A stretch of DNA of 28,415 nucleotides from Euprymna scolopes (GCA_024364805.1 CM044507.1:11176128-11204542), one strand, 5' to 3'. Shown: positions 1-8,932, counted from the first letter of the stretch. A program made the numbers and translations. The notes: generated by a model from the sequence alone, not told the origin.

Positions 1-237
1 CTACTCATAACTACTCATTATTAATTATTATTATAATCATGACTCATTGCTACAGGGTTGGATGATAAAGTTGTCACCATAGAAAAGACGACATGATTCC
101 ATTTCTGTTTGATGAAAACCGGTTTTCTTCTTTTCTTGCAGACTATCTACTAGTGGATCAGTTGCGTACAAATCCCAAATGCGATAGGAGCCCTCTATCA
201 TGTCTGAAAGTGACACAATATTCAACAATATTCAACG
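1..237. other. No confident gene; flank of mariner relic
   Basis: Short frames are open on both strands, but none resembles a family I know. A pyrimidine tract ending in TTGCAG at about 122-141 looks like a 3' splice site, yet what follows is not clearly coding. The phrase ACTCATAACTA occurs at 5-15 and again near 827-837, so related sequence flanks the mariner relic on both sides. I could not define terminal inverted repeats. Confidence 0.35.
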
Positions 238-760
238 ATGTTCAACGAGAGAGATCGGAGATATGCTGCTGTACAACTCATGCTCTCTACCAATGCAAAT
301 TATGACAACAGGACTATTGTCAGCACCCTCAAAACAAAGTTTCCGGCCATGGTTATGATTTATGGTGTGGTTTCAAGTCGGGCCACATCATGTCACCTCA
401 CATCTTTGAAGTCGGCTTGAAAGTCAAAAGCAAAATTTACCTGGATGTGCTGAAGAATGTGGTGATCTCCTCGTGCAATCAGTTGGCCTCTGGCAAACCA
501 TGGGTGTGGCAGCAGGAATCGGCGCCAGCTCACATCTAAAGAGACCCAGGCTTGGCTTCAGAAGGAGTGTTACGATTTTGTATCCTTCTCTCACTGGTCC
601 TCCTCCTCCGACCTCAACCTGCTGGACTACTTTGTTTGGTCATACGTCAAAAACATCACCAACATGACCTCCGGCAACACCAAAGCCAGCTTGATTGCCG
701 CTATTCAAGTTCCTGCCAACGCTTGTAGAAAAGGCATGCTCCCAGTTCCGGGCCCGTATC
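238..760 (+). pseudogene. Decayed mariner (Tc1/mariner superfamily) transposase
   Basis: This is a broken DNA-transposon transposase. The N-terminal piece (RDRRYAAVQLMLSTNA, 238-330) is joined directly to the catalytic-domain phrase KFPAMVMIYGVVSS (from about 331), so the middle of the protein, including the first catalytic Asp, is missing. At 420 the frame stops and the match continues in another frame: LDVLKNVV, WVWQQESAPAH (about 509-535) and then, after a further shift, ETQAWLQKECYDFV and NLLDYFVWSYV (about 545-640). Mariner proteins normally have WxxQQDSAPAH and PPxSPDLNPLDY. Here the second catalytic Asp reads Glu and the PDLNP segment is damaged. With at least two frame changes, an internal deletion and altered catalytic residues it cannot be active. 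No clear terminal inverted repeats or TA duplication were found, so the boundaries are approximate. Confidence 0.85.
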
Positions 761-1130
761 GAGTTGGTGATTATCATTCTATTCTGTGTTTATCACTATT
801 CATAAGTAGTTGTCACTACTTATGATCACTCATAACTAACTACTATTTATTACTACCACCTGTCAGCTGTGATCTTGTTGGCCAACATCGGATATATGTA
901 CACTGGTGCTAGGAGAGACTTTGTGATATGTTCCCTGGCTGTGCTTCTCTATCTCACTAACATTGGCTGCCCTGTTCAAACTTTCAATGATCAACCTGTC
1001 ATGATGCGAGCATAAAACCCCGAAGGTCTTTAGAATGCGATGAGTAATCATGATGCTATGAAAGAGACTATTACTACTTATCACTACTCGCTGCACAATT
1101 ACGATCTGCTGCTGCTGATGATTATGATTT
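761..1130. other. Anonymous sequence, no gene seen
   Basis: A 77-codon minus-strand frame (863-1096) resembles nothing I recognise, has no splice or start context and sits in repeat-rich flank. I treat it as chance. Confidence 0.4.

Positions 1131-1163
<33 letters not shown>
1131..1163. repeat. (TAG)n trinucleotide microsatellite
   Basis: Eleven uninterrupted TAG units are visible directly. Confidence 0.95.
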
Positions 1164-1255
1164 CACATACATGAAGTCTACATGTCCCTATTTACTTACT
1201 TCTTCGTAAGAGCAGAGATAAACACAAGGTCAGATTTTAATTTGGGAAAAATCCA

Positions 1256-1902
1256 TCTATATATATAAAAGCAAAAATGTATGTATGTATGTATGTATGT
1301 ATGTACGCTTTTCCTCGATGTCCACAAAAGGCTTCTTTCAGAGAAGCGCTTGCTCGGTTCACAACTTCTTAAAACTTTTTATATCATCTATAAATTGTAA
1401 TATCTCAGAGTTACCCACGGAGCTCGCCTGTCTATTTAATTTTATTGACTTTCAAACGTTAATTATTCGACATTTCCTGCATCGGCACGCGTTACATTCG
1501 GTTTTCGGTATAAAAAAAAGCGAAACTCGACTCTAATCACAGGCCGAAAACCAGTTGTCTCAAGAGAGCTAAGTAACGTTTGTTCAATGTCGACTTTGTC
1601 ATATCAGACTGTAACTTTCATTTCGCTCCTCCTAATAAACAGGGAGCGGGTTTTTAAAAACAAATAAACCGATTTATTCACCTCATTCAAAACTGTCCCG
1701 CACAAAATGCTAACTGCTGAATACCTATCGCCGTCACGGCAATCAAAAACCTGCACCTGTTTTTTTAAACACTTTACTATTTTCCAACTGCGCGTCGTGA
1801 AGGCTTCGTTTTTTTTCACGGGCACCTGTTTTTTTTTCACATTTTCGGGTTTTTTCACATACTCCGAAAAACACCCGGGCAACGCCGGGTACCCCTTGCT
1901 AG
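1256..1902 (+). mobile_element. Helitron-like non-autonomous element, unit A
   Basis: The unit starts TCTATATATATAAAAGC, followed by a (GTAT)n tract, and ends in CTAG (1899-1902). Eight bases before the CTAG is a 6-bp GC-rich hairpin, ACCCGG/CCGGGT (1873-1878 with 1885-1890, loop GCAACG). The base before the unit is A, and the tandem pair A+B is followed by T (2328). A 5' TC, a 3' hairpin plus CTAG, and insertion between A and T are the textbook Helitron termini. No RepHel protein is encoded, so it would be non-autonomous. It is fused head to tail to unit B. Its 5' half matches the minus-strand unit at 3533-4109. The classification rests on termini only. Confidence 0.72.
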
Positions 1903-2327
1903 TCTATAATATAAATCTCACCTGTCTGTTTAAATGTATGTATGTATGTTTGTATGTATGCCTAAAACTTTCAACAGAGGCGATGGATTTTCATGAGATC
2001 AGTATCATTTTGAAGCTTGATGTCTCGGACAACAAATATCGAAAAATTGTCAAAAAACATTAATTTCTTCAACTTCAACTGGGCAGTTTTCTAAAAGGAG
2101 GGGTCTATTTTTTAAGTCATCGTATTGGTTGGATTGACTTTGCGTAATTTTAACATTCTGAAATTCCAGACACATCATGGAGTAGTGGTAAGACGTCAGA
2201 TTTTCTTTCACTTACTTTTTCACCTTCACGTCACAGGTTCAAACCTGCTTGCCGACTACCAATATTTTTTTTTTTTTGTGCAACACACACCTCCAAACAC
2301 CCAGGCAACTCCGGACACCCAGGCTAG
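1903..2327 (+). mobile_element. Helitron-like non-autonomous element, unit B
   Basis: It begins TCTATAATATAAATC immediately after the CTAG of unit A and ends CTAG at 2324-2327, followed by T. A (GTAT)n tract and the phrase CTAAAACTTTCAACAGAGG follow the 5' end. The same order is seen in the units at 3101-3532 and 20832-21232, in the opposite orientation. The 3' hairpin has decayed. A tRNA-like A box (TGGAGTAGTGG, 2178-2188) and a perfect B box (GGTTCAAACC, 2236-2245) lie in the 3' half, which is unusual for a Helitron. Alternatively the whole family could be a SINE with odd termini. Confidence 0.7.
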
Positions 2328-2760
2328 TCTTCCCTAAAAGGGCGCTCTGGATTGGGACAAAAATTGCCTCAGTCTCAAAGGATTTTCTTTCACTGATAGA
2401 GGACATAAAAAAATGAAGGGCAGTATCAGAACAGATACTACACTTTGTTCCTAAGGTGTCCATGCCATTCTTCTTCTTCACTTGTTCTTCTCCGCATTGT
2501 TTTCCACTTCATTTCTTCTTTTGTTGGCATCTTTGAAAACTCGGTTATTTTTTCTTTTTGCCTAAAACTTGTCGTACAGAGCTGCTATAATGTTGCTATA
2601 TTTTATATTCTGCGTTTATACTCCTTACTATTGCTACAGATTTATTGTTTTAGACTGGGCTAATGTTCTGGAGAGATGTAGAAAGATTATAACGTTATTT
2701 GGACATAAAAGTCTGATTTTCATTAGAAAAAATTTTTTATTGTCTTACTCCTTCATTCAG
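2328..2760. other. Anonymous sequence between two Helitron-like dimers
   Basis: Frames at 2445-2663 (+) and 2239-2481 (-) are open but low in complexity and unrecognised. The end of this stretch (2735-2760) is a pyrimidine-rich tract ending CATTCAG, which is the acceptor of the candidate exon that follows. Confidence 0.4.
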
Positions 2761-2913
2761 GAAATAACAACAGAAGACCGCACATGTAAGGAAAATGAAT
2801 TCAAAGCAAGAAAGATCCGAGTTGGTTTTATTGAAGGACTTTTGTGTAAAATATTGAATAGTTCTGTGCCTGACTTGGTTGGTTCAGATGTCTTAAGGAG
2901 ATCAAAGATTTAA
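2761..2913 (+). CDS. Candidate terminal coding exon, product unknown
   Basis: A pyrimidine-rich tract ending TTCATTCAG (2752-2760) precedes 50 open codons and TAA (2911-2913). The predicted peptide starts EITTEDRTCKENEFKARK and ends VGSDVLRRSKI. It mixes charged and hydrophobic residues, unlike the low-complexity frames around it. The frame is also open upstream (from 2569), so splicing is not required to explain it. I recognise no domain. It lies between two inverted Helitron-like dimers. It may be the last exon of a plus-strand gene with earlier exons outside the window, an old pseudogene, or chance. No clear AATAAA follows closely. Confidence 0.3.
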   Translation, partial: EITTEDRTCKENEFKARKIRVGFIEGLLCKILNSSVPDLVGSDVLRRSKI

Positions 2914-3100
2914 CTTCTGTGAGTTGAGGAAAGCTGATTTTTAGATGAGTGATTATCACACCAGATTGGATGATTATTATGAGATGATGATAAAGGCATT
3001 GATGCAACGTGAGTTGGGGCAGAGATAACTTGTTGGCGGATGGTTCACCTGCCTCTCAATATTAGTAAAAAAAAATCTCTCTTTTCCTTATCATTAATAA

Positions 3101-3532
3101 CTAACTTAGGTACCTGGCGTTGCTCGAGTGTTTGAAGGTATGTGTTGAGGAAAAAACCAAAAAAAATTGGTAGTAAGCAAGCAGGCTCGAAACTGTACCG
3201 CAAAGGAGGAAAAGAATGTGAAAAAAGTGACATGTTTGCCGTTGCGTCCATCGCCAAACCGGAAGTGACGTAGGTTTAAATTAAGGTTAGACAATCGAAA
3301 AAAGGGGATGACTTTCAAAAATATCGGCGAAAAAAGCGACCTCTCCCTGTAGAAAAGTGCCCAGATGAAGGTGAAGGAATTAATGTTTTTGGCCAATTTT
3401 TTTATATTTGTCTTCCGATGGGTCAAGCTTCAAAACGATACCGATCTTGTGAAAATCCGTCACCTCTGTCGAAAGTTTTAGGCAGACATACAAACATACA
3501 TTTAAACAAAAAGATGAGATTTATATTATAGA
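3101..3532 (-). mobile_element. Helitron-like non-autonomous element, unit B'
   Basis: Read on the minus strand it begins TCTATAATATAAATCTC (5' end at 3532), has the short GTAT tract and the CTAAAACTTTCGACAGAGG phrase of unit B, and ends at 3101. There the expected CTAG has mutated to TTAG (plus strand CTAA, 3101-3104). Plus-strand A at 3100 gives the expected T after the 3' end. The hairpin region GGTACCTGGCGTTGCTCGAG is slightly decayed. A B-box-like TTTCGAGCC lies on the minus strand near 3184-3192. It is the downstream member of a tandem pair with 3533-4109. Confidence 0.7.
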
Positions 3533-4109
3533 CTAGCGAGGGGTACCCGGCGTTGCCCGGGTGTTTGGGGGGGAGGGGGTTAAAAAAAAACAAGTATGTA
3601 TGAGGATCGAACCCGAACCGTTGAGGCAAAGTTGCAAATTAAAGTGTAAAAAAAAAAAAAAAAATGTGCTATGTTAACCATTGCCCCACCGCGAGATGCT
3701 AACGGAAACACGTTTGAATTTATTTAATTAGTTGGATTTAGCAGGTGCCCGTTTTAAATGAGGTAAAATTTTGACTGCGGGATAGTATTCATTTATTGCT
3801 GAACGCTTTTTTTTTTTCCCCGAAGATGTTATAGGAAAAAGGCTAACCTACATGCGGCGAGCGACAAATATTGAATATTTATCTTCCCGAAATCGACCAA
3901 ATTAAATAGACAGGCGAGCTTTGTTGTTAACTGTGAGATATTACGATTTGTATGTGATATAAAAAGTTTTAAAAAGTTGTGAACCGACCGACCGCTTTTC
4001 TGAAAGAAGCCTTTTGTAGACACACAGAAAAAGCGAACATACATACATACACACATACATACATACACACATACATACATACATACATTTTTGCTTTTAT
4101 ATTTATAGA
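3533..4109 (-). mobile_element. Helitron-like non-autonomous element, unit A'
   Basis: The minus-strand 5' end is TCTATAAATATAAAAGC at 4109, preceded by A (plus T4110) and followed by a long GTAT/GTGT tract. The 3' end is CTAG (3533-3536), with the intact hairpin ACCCGG-GCAACG-CCGGGT just inside. The body shares AAAAGGCTTCTTTCAGA and GCTCGCCTGTCTATTTAAT with unit A, at perhaps three quarters identity by eye. It carries tRNA-like boxes on the minus strand: TGGGGCAATGG (3678-3688) and GGTTCGATCC (3604-3613). A poly-A run (3649-3663, plus strand) lies between them. It inserted just beyond the 3' end of a LINE. Confidence 0.72.
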
Positions 4110-4338
4110 TGTATTGGTATCTTCATCTTCTTCAGGTATCACATCTGTTATTGCAGACAATGATGATCATAGCTCTCCAGTCTCTTTTGCATTCGGTCTT
4201 TCTGATAAGATTTATAGTTGTGTTTCTAGTGATCCTGTTAAGGCTTTCAGTGAACTTTGTTGTTTTCCTTTGCTCTTTGTTCTGGCGATTTTTCCTTATA
4301 TCAAACTTTGCTCCAAGTCATCCATTTACATTAAATAG
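4110..4338 (-). pseudogene. LINE-D 3' fragment, C-terminal end (part 2)
   Basis: On the minus strand this reads KFTESLNRITRNTTINLIR and CKRDWRAMIIIVCN. This matches the C-terminal tail (ESLNRF..., DREEWRxMI) common to one group of invertebrate LINE polyproteins. It continues the LINE piece at 4797-5035 across an inserted MITE. The Helitron-like pair 3101-4109 abuts its 3' end. A non-LTR origin is well supported; the exact clade is not assigned. Confidence 0.6.
4331..4338. repeat. Target-site duplication, left copy (TTAAATAG)
   Basis: It pairs with TTAAATAA at 4797-4804, 7 of 8 bases, on the two sides of the MITE. An 8-bp length is the hAT signature. Confidence 0.75.
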
Positions 4339-4796
4339 TAGTGTTGGGACGATTAATCAGAATCAGAATCAGGAATCGTAAAAACTCGAAAGTTTTTGGG
4401 GTATCGGAATCGGTATCGGAATCAGAAAAATTTGTGCATATTTTCCGATGCCAACAACGATTCTTTTAATTGGCTTTTTTATTTGATTTTCTTTAAAGAA
4501 AAATATTCTACCACTGACAGTAATACTAAAATAGTGAATATCTGTTGATTTTAACCTATTAGTAAAACTAAAATCGATAGATCATCTCTCAGAAGTGTAT
4601 TCTTACATTTAAGAAAAATATCTGCACATTTAACATGTATTTTTTAACGGTAATCGTGAAAAATAACAATTTTATAATTGAATAAGTACAGATTTAGAAG
4701 GAATCGAAATTGGTAATTGTATCGGAATCAGGAATTTATTATGAAATTGGTAATTGCATCGAAATTGGAAAAAATGTTGGAATTGTCCTATCCCTA
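4339..4796. mobile_element. hAT-type MITE, 458 bp
   Basis: The ends TAGTGTTGGGACGATT and, read inward from the right, TAGGGATAGGACAATT form an imperfect terminal inverted repeat. An 8-bp target duplication with one mismatch flanks them. The interior is non-coding and made of degenerate GGAATCG/GGTATCGG-like phrases near both ends (about 4352-4440 and 4695-4780), with AT-rich sequence between. It interrupts LINE-D. It encodes no transposase, so a hAT source elsewhere would have mobilised it. The assignment rests on duplication length and end structure. Confidence 0.72.
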
Positions 4797-5035
4797 TTAA
4801 ATAACTGAAGAACTTTAACTGTCTGGTGGGGACGGTATTGAGTAGTGATCTTCTGTACTTTGTCTTACGCATGATTTCTTGGTTTGACTTACTTTCTATC
4901 CATGAGATTCATAGAATTCTGATTAAAAAACATATCTCCACTGCTTCCAGACGACTTTCAGTTGCTTTCGTTACTGTCCAACATTTGCAACCGTAAAGAA
5001 GAACTTACCACATGTACGCCTTCAAGAAGTATTAG
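4797..5035 (-). pseudogene. LINE-D 3' fragment, C-terminal end (part 1)
   Basis: The minus strand carries LLYGCKCWTVTKATESRL (about 5000-4945), then MRKTKYRRSLLNTVPTRQL (from 4872). This is the LLYGCExWTxxK...RRxLNTVxxRQLKFxGH pattern of LINE C-terminal regions. The piece contains a stop before VLLYG and frame changes between the motifs. It is cut at 4797 by the MITE and continues at 4338. The 5' boundary near 5035 is approximate. Confidence 0.7.
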
Positions 5036-5204
5036 TATACAAAATGGAAAAAGAAACAGAAAAAAAACAAAAAACAATACTCATTTGAAACGAAAACGTT
5101 GCTACTTAGTTTTAATTTGCCAGTATAAACAACAAAAAACGTTCCAGATAGAAAAACAAGAAAAATTCGGATAAATGAAATCAGCTCAACGTAACACAAG
5201 AAAG
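5036..5204. other. A-rich anonymous spacer
   Basis: A purine-rich stretch whose open frames consist mainly of Lys, Phe and Asn codons. No gene was seen. Confidence 0.4.
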
Positions 5205-5640
5205 ATATCATCATCATCATCATCATAGGTTCCTTGCCCAGACCAATGTGACTCTTCCTCTCCAGAGTTTCCTGTCTTCCATCAGCTGCCTCAGATCTTC
5301 AGGTTCACAGTTGGCGTCATGTGCTATTTGCTGGATGTATGTGGATTCAGGTCGTCCTTTGCTTGCGCATCTGTGTCGTGGAGTCCATAGCAATACATCA
5401 CTCACCAATTCATGCTAGCTTCTCAGACAGTGACCAGCAAATCGTAGGCATCTTTCCCTGATGGTATTAGATATGGCAGGTAGGTTGCCATAAAGTTGCT
5501 GCTTCATGGGATGATTTGCCAAGATATATTTAGTACTTTTCGTAGCATACGGGTGTATGTGCCGTCTAGTTTTCTTTTCAATCTTTTCTTATTCTTGCCA
5601 GTGATGGATGTCATGTTTATCACATTCTTAAAAAAATAAT
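5205..5640 (-). pseudogene. LINE-C 3' end, minus strand, with GAT-repeat tail
   Basis: The minus strand reads KRKLDGTYTRMLRKVLN (about 5580-5530), then QLYGNLP, then ELVSDVLLWTPRHRCASKGR, PESTYIQQIAHDA and LRQLMEDRKLWRGRV, ending at a stop at 5223. This is the C-terminal region of an RTE-like group of LINEs (GTYTRMLRxxLN ... VLWxPxHGxRxxGRPxxTYIDQ ... AMEDRxLW). The 3' terminus is a GAT microsatellite (5207-5227), a tail of short tandem repeats rather than poly-A, as RTE-type elements often have. Frame changes show it is dead. The same family appears on the plus strand at 21715-22940. Confidence 0.78.
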
Positions 5641-5821
5641 TATATAATATATACTTTCGTATATAATGATATGTCTGAGTTATTGGTGATGGAGTGTCAA
5701 TCAGTAATTTGATGGGTGTTTTATTGGATCCAAATCAACCAACTGATGATATCAATTTTTATGTAACAATATATGATCCCGCACAAACATGAACCATGGG
5801 ATTCACTGTCAATGTATCTCT
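5641..5821. other. Anonymous AT-rich spacer
   Basis: No gene, repeat structure or recognisable element was seen. Confidence 0.4.
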
Positions 5822-6256
5822 GGCTGCAATCTCTTTCCCACAGAAGAGACATTGTGAGCCTGTCTCTACTCTATTTATATTTCATGATAAGTGCTCGTCT
5901 GAACTTCAATCTATGCCCTCCCTTTGCCAAACTTTTACAATAAAAACTCAACTAGCTACAACCACTATCAACAATGTTCCCCACTCTCTACCTGTGCCTA
6001 AACGCAGATTCCATGAGTAAAGCTTCTTTCCTAGAACTGCCTACATGCAGAACACTGTTTCTTTGGCCTGCTTCCTGGCTGATTATAATAGGAAGCCTTA
6101 AAGTCTTTAAACACGTTCTTGTTAAGCAGTCCCCTTAAATAATACAAATTCCACCGAATATACGCCATTAATAATTACTAAACTACCACTTTACATTTAT
6201 TAATCCTTATTCTCAAGTGGCCTTTGGACCTTGATAAGTGGTGATTTCTTTTCATT
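5822..6256 (+). pseudogene. LINE-A 3' fragment (decayed)
   Basis: The sequence matches the 3' part of the longer copy at 24130-25967: CAATCTCTTTCCCACAGAAG at about 5827, then the peptide phrases SSELQSMPSLCQTF and NNVPHSLPVPKRRFHE. The family reads RRFHEQSFF, so the stop after HE (6018-6020) is a substitution. The 3' untranslated phrase GAGTGGCCT...CTTGATAAGTGGTGAT lies near 6218-6246. The poly-A tail is no longer clear. It is more decayed than the copies at 13383 and 21892, so probably older. Confidence 0.8.
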
Positions 6257-6768
6257 TTACTCTGTGATAGCTTTTCCTTTTGTTGCTATGGTTTCTATCA
6301 ACAATTATTTTATTTTTGACAATCCATCATATTTGTTTTTCTTCGCCAGATGGCCTGACCTCAACCAACAATTATTTTATTTCTAATGATCAATCATGTT
6401 ATGTTTTTTTTTTTCTTCCGGCCAGGTGTGGGTTCATGCCAAAGCAACCTATTTCTGTCAAATGACATTTTCAGCACACTTGGCATAGATATTTAACAAA
6501 TGTAACGATATTGAATGTAAAATGTAAAATGTTGCTAGATGATGTATAATATGAAATTTGCACCAGAAATATGGAATTTAAGTTGACATGTTAAGAAAAT
6601 GACGTCATAAACAAGAAATGAATGTGACCAAAAAGTAAGTAATTTTTTTCTTTGGCATGTTCGCTTGGGGAGGGGGAGCCAAACATGTTTTTTTTGTTGT
6701 TTTTTTTTTTTTAGGAGAGGCTCTCTTTTCATTCTTCCTTCAGGTAAAGGATGGCTAATACCAAGCAA
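6257..6768. other. Anonymous, with a short local duplication
   Basis: The phrase CAACAATTATTTTATTTnT occurs at about 6299 and again at 6364, each followed by similar TC-rich text. No gene was supported. Confidence 0.4.
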
Positions 6769-7000
6769 TTACCAAGGTCTTCTTTTGGCAGTACTTCGCA
6801 AATGAAGATTATATGAAGGGGGTTTTCCACGTCGTCTGCAGGCATGCTTGTGGCTGACGAGCTCGATACGGGACAAGCAGGTTCGGCCACAGCGGCTGCA
6901 GTCAAAAGTCATGTCAGGTGTGGCTGCTGAGCCTTCCTGAATCTTTCTCCTGCAGCGCTTCTCCCTCAGATACTCTGTGCGGGAGATCTCATCAATGTAA
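6769..7000 (-). pseudogene. LINE-G C-terminal fragment with zinc knuckle
   Basis: The minus frame contains EISRTEYLREKRCRRK followed by FDCSRCGRTCLSRIELVSHK and a Cys-Arg-rich tail. The CxxCGRxCxSRIGLxSHxxxC motif is a hallmark of the extreme C-terminus of one group of invertebrate LINE polyproteins, so I read this as a LINE tail rather than a host zinc-finger gene. Only the end of the protein remains. The frame runs on to a stop at 6769. The upstream edge near 7000 merges into a poly-A-like run. Confidence 0.65.
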
Positions 7001-7064
7001 TGAATTTGTAAAAAAAAAAACATTGGAAATTCAGGATAAATAACGTTTCCAGTGTTTTAAATAG

Positions 7065-7110
7065 CTTCAACTCTTACAGCCATTATTACTCAAAGAAGAG
7101 AAAGAAAGAG
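7065..7110 (+). repeat. Anonymous repeat R1, copy 1
   Basis: The phrase AGCTTCAACTCTTACAGCC...TTACTCAAAGAAGAGA matches 8031-8075 (GGCTTCAACTGCTGCAG...TTACTTCAAAGAAGAG). Part of a possible segmental duplication together with R2. Confidence 0.5.
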
Positions 7111-7378
7111 AGACAGGTTAAACCAACAAACCATTATAACATGATTTCTGTATGTATATGATGAGCTGCTGTTCAGATGTTTACTGGCGACAAAGAAATT
7201 TTGCAACGATACTACTACAATAGGACTCCCATCTTCAAAAGCCTTGCATTCAAGAAAGAAAAACACGTATTTCATTTCTAAAATCGTGTCTTATTCAAAA
7301 TTTATGTCACTTGCCAGCATTACTCACAACTGATATTGCAACTTTTGTAGATTCCAGAAAATTAATTAGTCATATAGT

Positions 7379-7540
7379 TCTCACATTTCATGAGCGATGT
7401 TTCTGACAAAGGGGGAAGAATTAATGCTTTCTGGATTAGAATTTATCAATCTCACATTTATCATCAGCTGGGTTTTGACCTCGCGGTAGTATTTTTTTTT
7501 TTTAGCTCTTTACCTCAAGTGGCTTGTATGGAGTGATTTC
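7379..7540 (+). repeat. Anonymous repeat R2, copy 1
   Basis: It shares GTTTCTGACA, TTTTTTAGCTC and TTACxTCAAGTGxCTT, in order, with 9518-9682. Degenerate copy of unknown family. Confidence 0.5.
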
Positions 7541-8030
7541 TAATTATGTGTGTGTATGTATATACACATATATATACACAGAGACACACAGACACCTTGG
7601 AATCACAATCTATCTTTTTATTAAGTAAAAATCATAGTTTGGAGTTAATTTTTCCAAACGTAAAAATTGCTCTACGCATCCTCTAATCATTTATGCTGAC
7701 CAATCATAGGGTTAGTTTTACGGCACATCAACCTTGTGAGTCATTTTGTATGACACAATATTTTAGATATAAAATAAAAATCAGTTGCTCACTTTACAGT
7801 GGTGCTCCATAGTTTCACTAACAAAACTCACATGCATAAATGTGTTCAGTTAATGATTTTTTTGTATATTGACCTTTCTTGTTGTGCAAAAAAAAAAAAA
7901 AATAAATAAAAGCAGATTTAAGCAGATATCACAAAATAGTGTGTGAAAAGGGATAAATACAGTGAAATTCTTTACAATTTCAACTTTGTTATTTCTCCAT
8001 TTTTTTTTTTCTTTTTGAGGTGTTTTTAAT
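7541..8030. other. Anonymous AT-rich sequence with GTAT/CA microsatellite
   Basis: A short TGTG/TATA/CACA tract lies at about 7545-7592. The rest shows no gene. The 62-codon minus frame at 7850-8038 is poly-Phe/Lys low complexity. Confidence 0.4.
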
Positions 8031-8062
8031 GGCTTCAACTGCTGCAGTAACTATTACTTCAA

Positions 8063-8075
<13 letters not shown>
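8031..8075 (+). repeat. Anonymous repeat R1, copy 2
   Basis: Degenerate match to 7065-7110. It runs directly into the GA microsatellite. Confidence 0.45.
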
Positions 8076-8115
<40 letters not shown>

Positions 8116-8130
8116 TGTGTGTGTGTGTAT
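8065..8130. repeat. Compound (GA)n(GT)n microsatellite
   Basis: More than twenty GA units followed by about eight GT units, read directly. Confidence 0.97.
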
Positions 8131-8448
8131 GTTGATGTACAATTCTTTCTCTTGTGTAATTAATAGTATTTTTTCAGGTTACTTCAAGTTAGACCACTAT
8201 TTTCATTGATGGACGATTTTTTAAATGGTAATGTTTTTCAACTTAATTCGCATAATGTGTGTCTCTAAGCATAAAAAATGTCCTATTTTAAAAAAAATGA
8301 GGAACACATTTCAATATTTTGTGTTTAATCTTTCGAAAAAAAAAAAAAAAAAATTCAAGTTGAAAACATTAATGGATTAAATTTTTGCCCTATTATCAAA
8401 TTGTGTTTCTGTCTGTATTTTACAAAGTCCAAATCCGAGCCATTTTTT

Positions 8449-8790
8449 TTTTAAAGAACTTTATTGACCCCAAAACAAGTCACATTGCCACTGAAATGTA
8501 AGAGGCTACAGTGAATTAGAGGCCAGATTTATAGGGGCATCTTAAGTGGGGAGTAGTGCAGTGAGATATTTGTTCACATTACATTTAAATGCATGTTGAT
8601 ACAGTCGGGAAACAGCGAGCTAAGAGGGAATTTCAAAGGCGAGCGGTTTGAGGAAAGAAATTACTAAAATAGAGCAGAAAACTTTCCAGCATCTGGGATC
8701 TATACAGTGAAGGGATGAGATTTTGCTGCTAATCGAGTTGGTTTATTGAGGAGACACAAATGCCGGAGATTCATTGTGTTAGGTGTTGAA
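8449..8790 (-). pseudogene. LINE-B 3' fragment, copy 1
   Basis: A plus-strand T run (8442-8452) marks the tail end. The phrases GTTCACATTACATTTAAA, GATACAGTCGGGAA, CAGTGAAGGGATGAGATTTTG and GCTAATCGAG line up in the same order with 26930-27125, where the same element keeps a recognisable reverse transcriptase. This copy is short and strongly diverged, with no coding capacity left. Confidence 0.7.
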
Positions 8791-8924
8791 ATGAACAAAC
8801 ATATGAAGAGTCAATGTGTCATTTTTGTACTTTTCTTTTTTCCTGAAAGGTAATGGGATTTTTCACAATTTTTAGGCTTGAATTATTGCTTCCATTATGA
8901 TTAATTTTCAGTTATTACAAGATG

Positions 8925-8932
8925 ATTTAAGG
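8925..8932. repeat. Target-site duplication, left copy (ATTTAAGG)
   Basis: Identical to 9444-9451, an exact 8-bp duplication around the hAT relic. Confidence 0.85.

Noticed and set aside
863-1096. 77-codon minus-strand frame
   Set aside because: No family match and no gene context; it lies in repeat-rich flank of the mariner relic.
2171-2250. A true tRNA gene in unit B
   Set aside because: A and B boxes are present, but I could not find an acceptor stem or anticodon arm; it is at most a tRNA-derived module.
3979-4338. 119-codon plus-strand frame
   Set aside because: It runs through the GTAT microsatellite of a Helitron-like unit into the antisense of a LINE tail.
6769-7023. Host zinc-finger gene suggested by CSRCGRTCLSRIELVSHK
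   Set aside because: The CxxCGRxCxSRIxLxSH pattern after an Arg/Lys-rich stretch is the known tail of a LINE polyprotein, and nothing else of a host gene is present.
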